Positions 1 through 7,571 of a stretch of DNA of 11,871 nt are shown one piece after another. The DNA comes from CAZAKZ01 sp964485695 (GTDB taxonomy: Bacteria > Planctomycetota > JAFGQW01). Each line of letters starts with the position of its first letter. Position 1 is the first letter of the stretch. The position numbers were made by a program, and so were the translations under genes. The stretch spans positions 1-11,871 of the forward strand of contig CAZAKZ010000154.1 of assembly GCA_964485695.1 (NCBI GenBank). Reading direction: 5' to 3'. The notes under the pieces are model-generated. The model saw only the letters and a program-made list of their open reading frames with translations, ran no database searches and had not been told where the DNA came from.

Positions 1-141
1 ATCTGCAGAGGTGCGTGAGTACGGCTTGAGTCAGTTATTTATTTACATTACCTAAGCTATGGATGCGAAACAGGAGAGCGCTGAATCCCGCGTTCTGAGA
101 GAGAGTGGCATGTTGGAGATAATCTGCACGAAAGGAAAATG

Positions 142-3100
142 ATGATACACGCAACGCTGAATACTTCGAGGCCTACCGTGTCGGTCACGGTCCTTGTCCT
201 TCTCGTTCTGGGATCTTTCCTCCTGGGCGCTGAAAACGTCGCCCAGGCGCAGGGTGTCCAGGAGATCTTCGTTCCCGGCAGCCCGGCCGGCGCCCGCCTC
301 TGGACCGGCCCCGACGGCAGCGTTTTCTTCTCGGTGAGCGAAGACGGTTTGAATTTCAGCCGGCCGACCCGGGCAGACTATCGCCTCCTGCTTCGCCACG
401 GCCCCTTTGATCCGCTCCTCGAGGTGCCCGACGTCCTGCCGCATCTCGTTGCCGTCCAGGGCCAGCGGCTCGCGGTTGTCCAGTACTGGACCCAGGGCCT
501 CGAGGCCTACCGGAACACGTTGCGCCGGATGGGTGTGGAGATCCTGTTCTTCATGCCGAACTACGCCGACGTGGTGGCCATGGATCCAGCAGTCGCAAGC
601 GCGGCCGCGGCCCTTCCTTTCGTGCGCTCCGTGATTCCGTTTCAACCGGCGTTCAAGCTGGAAAAGGAACTCAAGGACGCGATGGTTCACGCCAGCGGAG
701 AGCTGATCAAGGTCAACCTCCTCACCACCCGCCGCGGTTCGGTTTCCCAGCGCCCGGTAGAGCGGTGGGTCGAGGCCCGCGGCGGCAGGGTGATTCACGT
801 ATCACCGCTTACCTACCTCATGACCGTCACCCTTCCCGTCAACCTGCTTGCGGAGCTGGCCGCCCTCGACGACGTCCAGTGGATCGACCGCTGGGCGGCT
901 CCGGAAGTGGACATGAATATCGCCCGCAGCTTTCATGGAGCGAATTACGTGGAGACCCTGGCCGGCGTCACCGGCCAGGGAGTGCGGGTGGAGGTCATGG
1001 ACGGGGGATGTGAAACCACTCACCCGGACATCCAGAATTTTGCGGTTCACAGCCCCACCAACATAGCGTCCAACCACGGCACCGCAACTTCGGGAATCGT
1101 GGTGGGAAGCGGCAGCGGCAACGCTTCCGCCCGGGGCGTCCTGCCCAGCGCCTTCCTGTCCATCGGCTACTATAACTCCTTCGCCGGCGGCAGCCGCTAC
1201 GCACACAGCGCGGAGCTGGTGAATCCCGGCCTGTCCTGGCAATGCGTGCTGCAGAGCAACAGCTGGGGTAATGGCCGCACGCGAAGCTACACCTCCTACT
1301 CACAGGAGATGGATCAGATCCTGTTCGATCTGGAAAACCTCAGCATCCTGCAGTCCCAGAGCAACGCCGGGAACCAGGACTCCCGCCCGCAGGCCTGGGC
1401 CAAGAATATCATCTCCGTCGGCGGCATCTATCACAATGACACCCTGACAAAGGCCGACGATGCCTGGGCATCAGGCGCCAGCATCGGCCCGGCCGCGGAC
1501 GGCCGCATCAAGCCGGACCTGGCCAGCTTCTACGACGACATACTTTGCACCGACCGCGTCGGCACCAACGGCTACACCTCCACGAACTACATTTCCTACT
1601 TCGGTGGAACCTCGGGCGCCACTCCCATTGTTGCCGGCCATCTCGGATTGTTCTACCAGCTCTGGCACCAGGGAGTGTTCGGCAATCCCCATCCGGGAAC
1701 AACCGTGTTCCAGAACGCGCCGAAGAACACCACGGCCAAGGCCTTCCTCATCAACACCGCCACCCAGTGGACCTTCTCCGGCAGCAACCACGACCTGACC
1801 CGGACCCATCAGGGCTGGGGCCACCCCGATATTCAACGCATGTACGATTTGCGCAACAAGGTCTATTTCGTGGACGAAAGTGACGTTCTAGGCAACCTGC
1901 AATCCACGACCCACAACCTGACCGTGGCTCCGGGCACGGCCGCGCTGAAGGCGACTCTGGTATTCCGCGATCCTCCGGGCACCACGTCGTCCACCCAGCA
2001 CCGTATCAACAATCTGGACCTGAAGGTGGAGTCGCCGTCGAGTACGGTCTACCACGGCAACAACGGGCTGGTGTCCGGTATGTGGAGTTCATCCGGAGGT
2101 TCCCCGAACACCATCGACACCGTGGAAAACGTCTTCGTGCAGAACCCCGCCGCAGGAATCTGGAAGATCACCGTAACGGCAGCGGAGCTCAACCAGGACG
2201 CCCATCCCGAGACCACGGCCACGGACGCCGACTACGCCCTGGTGGTCACCGGCGCCACCCTCCAGTCGGGACCTACCGCCCCGGCCGCGCCGAGCGGATT
2301 GAATGCCACGGCGACTGGCACGACCTCCATCAGCCTGGGCTGGATCGACAACGCCGGAAACGAGGACGGATTCCAGGTCGAGAGGTCGATGAGCTCCACC
2401 GGACCCTTCGCCCAGATCGCCTCCGTCGGAGCCAACGTCACCAACCACAATGATACCGGCCTGAGTCCAGGCACGACCTACTACTACCGGGTGCGGGCCT
2501 TCAACACGGTCGGGCTTTCCGGCTATTCCAATATCGCATCCGCCACCACACAAGTCCCAGCCCCGGCTGCACCGTCAGACCTGATGGCCACCCTGAACGG
2601 CTCCAGCCGCATCGATCTCTCCTGGACCGACAATTCGTCGAACGAGGAAGGTTTTCGCATCGAGCGCTCGGTGAACGGCGGCGGATTCTCGTTCCTCGTG
2701 AACGTGGGTGCCGACGTCACGGGCCATGCCGACCAGGGCCTTGCCGGCGGCACGACCTACGCCTATCGGGTGCGGGCGTTCAACAGCGGCGGTCCGTCAC
2801 CGTGGTCCAACACGGCCACGAAGACGACGCCGTCCGTCTACACGGACTACACGGCGACGGGCGAGACTCCCGATACCGGCAAAGTCAACGGCACCTACAC
2901 CGATACCCAAACCGCCAACACCGTCTACCAGTCGATTCAGGAAGTAGTATCCGGAAAGAAAAAGCGGACGAAGAACGAACTGGAACACCGGTATCAGTTC
3001 ACCGGCATTCCAGCCGGCGCCAAGTCATTCCGCGTGAAGGCGTACAAGACCGTATCGGCCGACGGCGACAACTTCACCTTTCAATACCTGAACACCACGA

Positions 3101-3378
3101 AGAAGAGGCCGAAGTGGGCCACCATGTTGACGGTCACCCGGACGATTGACTCGAGCCAGTACCAGACCTTTGCCTTGCCTTCGGGTTTGACCGGCACGGT
3201 CTCCGTGCGCGTGGTTGACACCAACAGCACCCGGGGGGGCGACCCACCTCGACACGATCTTCATCGATCACATGATGATCCGTGTCCAGTAGGTGTGCGC
3301 TATTCTCCGGTCCGCGTGCCGCGCTGGAATACGCCGCGGCACGCGGGCCAGATCACCCTGCTCATTCCTGGATGTTGA
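142..3378 (+). CDS. Secreted subtilisin-like serine protease (S8, KP-43-like) with two Fn3 domains; 3' frameshift
   Basis: Exported S8 serine endopeptidase. Residues are counted from the ATG at 142, preferred over 139 because the AAAGGA at 131-136 is 5 nt away rather than 2. Residues 1-37 are a Sec signal ending AQA-QG. Residues about 100-260 look like two propeptide-like units. The catalytic domain spans about 265-560, with Asp287 (VMDGG), His312 (NHGTATSG), oxyanion Asn408 (SNAGN) and Ser491 (GTSGATP), so it should be active. A beta-sandwich of the kind that follows the catalytic domain in KP-43-type subtilases covers about 573-706 (NNLDLKV, VENVFV). Two Fn3 domains (about 710-805 and 806-898) and a beta-rich tail follow. 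The frame slips at the G7 run 3233-3239; removing one G gives an ending DTIFIDHMMIRVQ and a stop at 3290-3292 (1049 aa). The last ~45 residues of the literal frame are probably not native. Family assignment is firm; substrate unknown. Confidence 0.93.
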   Translation: MIHATLNTSRPTVSVTVLVLLVLGSFLLGAENVAQAQGVQEIFVPGSPAGARLWTGPDGSVFFSVSEDGLNFSRPTRADYRLLLRHGPFDPLLEVPDVLPHLVAVQGQRLAVVQYWTQGLEAYRNTLRRMGVEILFFMPNYADVVAMDPAVASAAAALPFVRSVIPFQPAFKLEKELKDAMVHASGELIKVNLLTTRRGSVSQRPVERWVEARGGRVIHVSPLTYLMTVTLPVNLLAELAALDDVQWIDRWAAPEVDMNIARSFHGANYVETLAGVTGQGVRVEVMDGGCETTHPDIQNFAVHSPTNIASNHGTATSGIVVGSGSGNASARGVLPSAFLSIGYYNSFAGGSRYAHSAELVNPGLSWQCVLQSNSWGNGRTRSYTSYSQEMDQILFDLENLSILQSQSNAGNQDSRPQAWAKNIISVGGIYHNDTLTKADDAWASGASIGPAADGRIKPDLASFYDDILCTDRVGTNGYTSTNYISYFGGTSGATPIVAGHLGLFYQLWHQGVFGNPHPGTTVFQNAPKNTTAKAFLINTATQWTFSGSNHDLTRTHQGWGHPDIQRMYDLRNKVYFVDESDVLGNLQSTTHNLTVAPGTAALKATLVFRDPPGTTSSTQHRINNLDLKVESPSSTVYHGNNGLVSGMWSSSGGSPNTIDTVENVFVQNPAAGIWKITVTAAELNQDAHPETTATDADYALVVTGATLQSGPTAPAAPSGLNATATGTTSISLGWIDNAGNEDGFQVERSMSSTGPFAQIASVGANVTNHNDTGLSPGTTYYYRVRAFNTVGLSGYSNIASATTQVPAPAAPSDLMATLNGSSRIDLSWTDNSSNEEGFRIERSVNGGGFSFLVNVGADVTGHADQGLAGGTTYAYRVRAFNSGGPSPWSNTATKTTPSVYTDYTATGETPDTGKVNGTYTDTQTANTVYQSIQEVVSGKKKRTKNELEHRYQFTGIPAGAKSFRVKAYKTVSADGDNFTFQYLNTTKKRPKWATMLTVTRTIDSSQYQTFALPSGLTGTVSVRVVDTNSTRGGDPPRHDLHRSHDDPCPVGVRYSPVRVPRWNTPRHAGQITLLIPGC
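3233..3292 (+). other. Probable frameshift and true 3' end of the S8 protease gene
   Basis: The frame enters a run of seven G at 3233-3239. Read literally it gives a basic, proline- and histidine-rich tail (DPPRHDLHRSHDD) that does not resemble the beta-rich protein before it. With one G fewer the sequence reads ATHLDTIFIDHMMIRVQ and stops at TAG 3290-3292. From memory, a similar ending (DTIxxDHMxIR) is common at the C-terminus of secreted Fn3-containing proteins of this type. A strong hairpin starts 16 nt after this stop, where a terminator would be expected. It may be a sequencing or assembly error in the homopolymer, or a real mutation. Confidence 0.8.
3309..3349 (+). terminator. Strong GC-rich hairpin after the protease gene
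   Basis: Arms 3312-3323 (CCGCGTGCCGCG) and 3335-3346 (CGCGGCACGCGG) are perfect 12-bp reverse complements around an 11-nt loop. One G-T wobble and two further G-C pairs extend the stem to 15 bp. It lies 16 nt past the frameshift-corrected stop. No clear U tract follows, so it is either an atypical intrinsic terminator or an mRNA 3'-end stabiliser. Confidence 0.65.
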
Positions 3379-3472
3379 ACGAGGCCGTGGGGGATATCAC
3401 GCGGATTCCCTGGGGCGCAGGCGGATCCAGGGTGACGATGCGACCCGGCAAGGTGTCAGGGATCGTGTTCCA

Positions 3473-3502
3473 TTGACATCACGGTGTGGCTTCCTGTATC
3501 GT
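3473..3502 (+). promoter_or_regulatory. Sigma70-type promoter for the paralog A gene
   Basis: A perfect -35 TTGACA lies at 3473-3478, with an 18-bp spacer and a -10 of TATCGT at 3497-3502 (4 of 6 consensus), preceded directly by TG. The start codon at 3579 leaves a leader of about 70 nt. The rest of the gap after the hairpin (3350-3472) shows nothing else that I recognise. Confidence 0.5.
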
Positions 3503-3578
3503 ATCTGTTTGATTATCGATGGAAACCACTGGAGATCCTCTCTTCCAGACTTGCCGTCTCTCTCTGGAGGGCCACGCC

Positions 3579-4565
3579 GTGAAAAGCTGTATTGTCTTCC
3601 TTGCTCTGATTCTCTGCCTGACGGCGGTTTCAGGCGCTCAGACCTACGTCTATCACCCGGCCAACACGCCCGCAGTCGGCCAGTGCAACTCATTTCCGTT
3701 CGACCTCTACACGAAGTGGCGGTTCCAGTTCATCATCCCGCACTCCGTCCTCGGGCCTGTGCCCATGGTCATCAAGGACATCGCACTTGCGCCCTGCACC
3801 ACGGGCTGGTTCTCGGCTCCGGATTTCCAGATGCGTATGGGGCATACCACGTACGGGAACTTCAGCACTTCGGGGACCACGAAGTTCGATACGATCCTCG
3901 GCCCCTCTCCGGTCGAGGTCTACAGGCGGGGCCAGATATCCTGGCACTGCAGGGGGAACACCTGGAGTGACCTTGGCCTCACCACGCCCTTCCTCTATTC
4001 ACCCCCTTCGCATCTCTGTGTGGAGATCCGGTACAACTCGACGACCACGGGCGGCGTGACCCTGCACACGGACAACAGAGTTCCCCGGGCGTTTTCGCAT
4101 GCGCCCCACACGCCCGATCCCTTCAATGCGCTGCACTGGAAACACCCGATACCCGGGGAGTACATGGGGCCGATTTCCCGCCTCGAGGTGTACAGGGGAT
4201 TCCTGCTCCACGTCTACCCCGACACCGTGAAGGTGAACCATCGCACCAGGATTTCCATCATGAATGGACCAGCAGGTCACCACTACCAGGTCGCGGCCTC
4301 TCTCGGAAGAGGCCCGTTCCATCTGGGGACCTGCCACATCCACCTGTCCGTGGACCACCTGTTCTGGAACTCTCTCCTGGTCGGCCCGCCCGTCTTCAAC
4401 GGATATACGGGAACCCTGGATTCCACGGGAAGCGCCGTGGCCTGGATGAGAATTCCGAACATCCACTCCCTGGTGGGAATCGTCGTGTACCATGCGGCGA
4501 TCTCTTACGTCTCGGTTCACCCATCGGCCTGCACCAACACCGATTCCATGAAGATCATTCCGTGA
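3579..4565 (+). CDS. Secreted beta-rich protein of unknown function (paralog A)
   Basis: Unrecognised exported protein of 328 aa. The GTG at 3579 is chosen because GGAGGG at 3566-3571 sits 7 nt upstream and the product then starts directly with a Sec signal (KSCIVFLALILCLTAVSGA, cut before QTYVYHP). An in-frame ATG at 3519 would put 20 non-signal residues in front. Residues about 21-205 form the module shared with the gene at 11177: VYHP near the mature N-terminus, an aromatic/Arg-rich strand, a 'GxFxA...MGH' segment, a Trp-Cys strand (SWHC), then 'LGLTTPF.Y' and 'VEIRY'. Residues about 210-328 match the C-terminal region that also ends the Kelch, DUF362 and SBBP proteins (HYQVAAS, GTLDSTGSA, YHAAISY). 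No catalytic motif is seen. It is first in a likely operon with the Kelch gene 33 bp downstream. Confidence 0.85.
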   Translation: MKSCIVFLALILCLTAVSGAQTYVYHPANTPAVGQCNSFPFDLYTKWRFQFIIPHSVLGPVPMVIKDIALAPCTTGWFSAPDFQMRMGHTTYGNFSTSGTTKFDTILGPSPVEVYRRGQISWHCRGNTWSDLGLTTPFLYSPPSHLCVEIRYNSTTTGGVTLHTDNRVPRAFSHAPHTPDPFNALHWKHPIPGEYMGPISRLEVYRGFLLHVYPDTVKVNHRTRISIMNGPAGHHYQVAASLGRGPFHLGTCHIHLSVDHLFWNSLLVGPPVFNGYTGTLDSTGSAVAWMRIPNIHSLVGIVVYHAAISYVSVHPSACTNTDSMKIIP

Positions 4566-4598
4566 AGGGTACCACCGTTTTCAGGGTGAATACGTGCC

Positions 4599-5957
4599 AT
4601 GTTCTCACCTAGAAGCACTCGAATCTTCTTGTTCGCGGCCCTGGGGATCGTGATCAACGCTGTACCTGTAGTGGTCGGGCAGATGGACTGGAAGAAGGTG
4701 CCGACCCCGATCGGTCCGTCCGGGCGCGTGAACCATGGCATGGCGTACGACGCGGCCCGGCAGCGGGTCGTACTCTTCGGGGGCTCGGGTGGAAAACTCT
4801 TCGATACCTGGGAATGGAACGGGCTCTACTGGAGAGATGTCACCCTTGCCCGGGGCAACCCTCCAGGACGATACGAGCACGCCATGGCGTACGACGCGGC
4901 CCGACAGCGAGTCGTGCTCTTCGGAGGGTGGAGCGGTGGACCGCGACTCAACGACACCTGGGAGTGGGACGGTAATACGTGGAGAAACGTCACGCCTTTG
5001 AATCCCAACGACAGCCCCCCGGCGCGCACGGTTCATGCCCTGGCGTATGACGCTGCCCGGCGGAAAGTAGTGCTCTTCGGGGGATTTGACGGCTCGGCGG
5101 ATCTCGGCGACACCTGGGAGTGGAACGGGATCGTGTGGAGAAACGTCACGCCATCCAACCGCATGCACAGCCCCTCGGCGCGGCGAGGCCATGCCATGGC
5201 CTATGATGCGGCCATGCAGCAAGTCGTGCTCTTCGGCGGAGGCCCGGTCTTTTCCAACGATACCTGGGAGTGGGACGGGAACATCTGGACCCGGCAACAA
5301 TCCAGTGCGAGTCCAGGGAAGCGTTATGGCCACGCTCTTGCCTATGACACTGCTCGACAGAGGATTGTCCTCTTCGGAGGCTGGCACAACTACAATGATA
5401 CCTGGGAGTGGGAGGGGAAGACCAAGACCTGGTACCAGCGTAATCTCAGTACGAGCCCGTCGCAGCGAACAGGCCACGGTATGGTCTACGACGCAGCTCG
5501 CGGATCGATGGTCATGTTCAGCGGATGGAGCGGTTCCGCCACCATCGACGAGACCTGGACCTATACACCCACCGACATGACAGCCTCGGCCCGAATTGTC
5601 TCTGCCGCCGCGGGTGGCAAGGTCACGTTCAACCTTGACGCGGGCAGCGCTCACAAAGACAAGTCCTACTTCGTCGTCGGATCGATAGACACCGGCAAGC
5701 CGCGAGGTATGTCGCTCGGCAACGTCACGTTGCTCTTGAATCAGGACGGATACTTCTGGTTCACGGCGCTCTTCCCGAATACCCTGATCTTAAACTCATT
5801 GGGCACCCTCGACTCATCAGGCAAGGCCACGGCCACGGTCCAGGTGCCGCCTGGTTTGACAGCGCTCATCGGCACCCGGTTCTACCACGCGTACATCGTG
5901 TTCAAGGCCCAAATCGACTACGCGAGCACACCGGTGTCATTGACTTTCATGAAGTAA
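4599..5957 (+). CDS. Secreted Kelch-repeat beta-propeller protein with shared C-terminal domain
   Basis: Exported 452-aa protein. Residues 1-27 are a signal peptide (basic FSPRSTR, then a hydrophobic core, cut near VVG-Q). Residues about 43-325 hold six Kelch units, each with 'H.MAYDAARQRVVLFGG' followed by 'DTWEW.G..W', enough for a closed six-blade propeller; the sixth is degenerate (MVMFSGW, ETWTY). Residues about 328-452 are a separate beta-rich domain (GGKVTFNL, GTLDSSGKATATVQVP, FYHAYIVF) resembling the end of the upstream paralog A. A weak AGGGTGA at 4583-4589 serves the ATG. It follows the upstream stop by 33 bp, so co-transcription is likely. Kelch propellers usually bind proteins or glycans; the ligand is unknown. 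No galactose-oxidase-type catalytic residues are apparent. The family call is firm and the role is open. Confidence 0.93.
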   Translation: MFSPRSTRIFLFAALGIVINAVPVVVGQMDWKKVPTPIGPSGRVNHGMAYDAARQRVVLFGGSGGKLFDTWEWNGLYWRDVTLARGNPPGRYEHAMAYDAARQRVVLFGGWSGGPRLNDTWEWDGNTWRNVTPLNPNDSPPARTVHALAYDAARRKVVLFGGFDGSADLGDTWEWNGIVWRNVTPSNRMHSPSARRGHAMAYDAAMQQVVLFGGGPVFSNDTWEWDGNIWTRQQSSASPGKRYGHALAYDTARQRIVLFGGWHNYNDTWEWEGKTKTWYQRNLSTSPSQRTGHGMVYDAARGSMVMFSGWSGSATIDETWTYTPTDMTASARIVSAAAGGKVTFNLDAGSAHKDKSYFVVGSIDTGKPRGMSLGNVTLLLNQDGYFWFTALFPNTLILNSLGTLDSSGKATATVQVPPGLTALIGTRFYHAYIVFKAQIDYASTPVSLTFMK

Positions 5958-5962
5958 ATGAC

Positions 5963-5988
5963 CGATCACGCAGTTTCAAGCGTGATCG
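5963..5988 (+). other. Intercistronic hairpin between the Kelch and DUF362 genes
   Basis: A perfect 9-bp inverted repeat, CGATCACGC at 5963-5971 and GCGTGATCG at 5980-5988, has an 8-nt loop (AGTTTCAA). It begins 5 nt after the Kelch stop and ends 17 nt before the AGGAGG of the next gene. No U tract follows, so a processing or stability element, or a protein-binding site, is as likely as a terminator. Confidence 0.5.
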
Positions 5989-6016
5989 TGTGTCCTGGAA
6001 TGCACAGGAGGATTCA

Positions 6017-7561
6017 GTGGTGGACAATCCAGCAGCCAAGACAGTCGATTCCATTCTCTCCGCCCTGAAGCTCAATCGCCGTGCCTTTCTCGGCGCCCTC
6101 ACCGGCGGTGCCGTCCTGGCGCTCACCGACGTGCGCGTGCTCCTGGCCGGCGGCATCGACGCCAAACCCATCGTGGTGCGCACCCACCACAAGGACGCCG
6201 TCACCTGGGACTATATTTCCGGATGGTACGGCGACTACGTGAACCAGGCCCTCGTCGACACCCTGGTCGACCGCGGCCTCATCGAACTGACGGGGTTGGC
6301 CGACGTGGGTGCGGCCTGGCGCAGCCTTCTGCCCGGCTATACGAAGGGCAAGAAGATTGCGGTAAAGGTCAATTTCAACAACTGCTGGAGCTGCAACGAC
6401 AGCGACAACATCATTGACTCCCTGGTGGAGATCGTGAACTCGCTGGTGCGCGGCATGACCACCGCCGGCGTGGCCGAGGATGACATCTGGATCTATGACG
6501 CCATCCGCGTCATGCCCGGCCGATTCCTGAACCGATTGCGCCAGAAGGGAGTGGTGTGCTGGGGCAGGTCGACTTCCTGCGGCATGCGCCGGGTGCAGTT
6601 CAGCGGCACAGCCCCGAACTCGATCATCACCTTCTCCAGACCCATCGGCTCTCAAAGGATCGTCGATGTTGTGGCCAACGCAGATTATCTGATCAACATC
6701 CCGATCACCAAGCGCCACAACCTGGGGGGCGTCACCCTGGGCTACAAGAACCACTTCGGCACCATCAACAGCTGCGCTACCCTGCACAACTACATCCACA
6801 TCGCCTCCTCGGTCTTCTCCACCACCTACAATCCCCTGGTGGAGATGATGGCCAATCCGCACCTGGGCAAGAAAACCGTCCTCACCGTGGCCGACTGCCT
6901 CTACGGTTGCCTCCAGCACGAGTCCGGCACCCCCCAGCCCTGGAAGATGTCGGGCGGCCGTTCACCGGCCACGCTGATGTTCTCCCAGGACCCGGTGGCA
7001 ATAGATTGCCTGCAACGGGACTTCCTCTTCCGGGAGGGGCCACGGTCATCCGATCCCAAGGCGGAATCCTACCTGAAGCTCGCCGGTCAGGCCGGCCAGG
7101 GCGTGTACGAGGCGACCCCCACCGGATGGAACTACCAGCGCATCGACTACCGCGACCTCGACCTCGCCGGTGCGGGCTGGTTCACGACCTACGCCAGCGG
7201 AAAGCCCGGCACCGGCAGCAAGATTCCGGCCTGGCGCTATACCGGCATCCCGGCCCCCGGCAACACCGTGCTCCTCGAGGTCACCGGCGCCAGGCCCTCG
7301 AGTATCGCCCTTGTCGGCATCGGTTACAGGGAGGCCGACAATCCCATCTTCTTCGGCCGCCTCCTCATCGACCAGGTCCTCACCGCCTTCCAGGTGCCCA
7401 CGGACGCCTCCGGCACGGCCCGCATCCCGATCAAGATCCCTGACCACCCCTCCTGGGTCGGAGCCGACTACACGCTTCAGGCGGTTGTGGTGGACAGTGG
7501 TGCCGCGCAGGGGCTCTCCCACACGGGCGGCCTCAAGATCCACATCGGGGCGAAGGTGTAA
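6017..7561 (+). CDS. Tat-exported DUF362 family protein with shared C-terminal domain
   Basis: A 514-aa protein of the DUF362 family. A strong AGGAGG at 6006-6011 selects the tandem GTG codons at 6017 (5 nt) or 6020 (8 nt); the in-frame ATG at 5990 lies upstream of this site. Residues 20-26 (NRRAFLG) followed by a hydrophobic stretch form a twin-arginine signal, implying export in a folded, perhaps cofactor-bound, state. The DUF362 core spans about 100-345: KVNFNN, a CWSC pair (Cys123, Cys126), the helix after DSDN, a 'WIYDA' strand, 'KRHNLGGVTLGYKNHFGTI', 'VADCLYG' and 'DPVAIDCL'. Several more Cys occur (VVCWGRSTSC, INSC), so metal or cluster binding is possible but unproven; no ferredoxin-type cluster motif is present. 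Residues about 415-514 match the C-terminal region of neighbouring secreted proteins (DASGTARIPIKIP). The biochemical function of DUF362 is not established. Probably co-transcribed with the upstream genes. Confidence 0.9.
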   Translation: MVDNPAAKTVDSILSALKLNRRAFLGALTGGAVLALTDVRVLLAGGIDAKPIVVRTHHKDAVTWDYISGWYGDYVNQALVDTLVDRGLIELTGLADVGAAWRSLLPGYTKGKKIAVKVNFNNCWSCNDSDNIIDSLVEIVNSLVRGMTTAGVAEDDIWIYDAIRVMPGRFLNRLRQKGVVCWGRSTSCGMRRVQFSGTAPNSIITFSRPIGSQRIVDVVANADYLINIPITKRHNLGGVTLGYKNHFGTINSCATLHNYIHIASSVFSTTYNPLVEMMANPHLGKKTVLTVADCLYGCLQHESGTPQPWKMSGGRSPATLMFSQDPVAIDCLQRDFLFREGPRSSDPKAESYLKLAGQAGQGVYEATPTGWNYQRIDYRDLDLAGAGWFTTYASGKPGTGSKIPAWRYTGIPAPGNTVLLEVTGARPSSIALVGIGYREADNPIFFGRLLIDQVLTAFQVPTDASGTARIPIKIPDHPSWVGADYTLQAVVVDSGAAQGLSHTGGLKIHIGAKV

Positions 7562-7571
7562 GCCGGTTTTT

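Noticed and set aside
1..141. Promoter or leader element upstream of the protease
   Set aside because: TTGAGT at 26-31 has no convincing -10 at proper spacing, and I see no riboswitch-like or hairpin structure.
3293..3970. Plus-strand open frame of 225 codons bridging the protease end and paralog A
   Set aside because: It overlaps the hairpin, the promoter and the paralog A coding sequence in another frame, and it lacks a ribosome binding site and any domain.
4605..5654. Minus-strand open frame of 349 codons opposite the Kelch gene
   Set aside because: It is antisense to well-formed Kelch repeats, and its repeated 'VPLPGI' motif is the reverse of the codons for 'DTWEW'.
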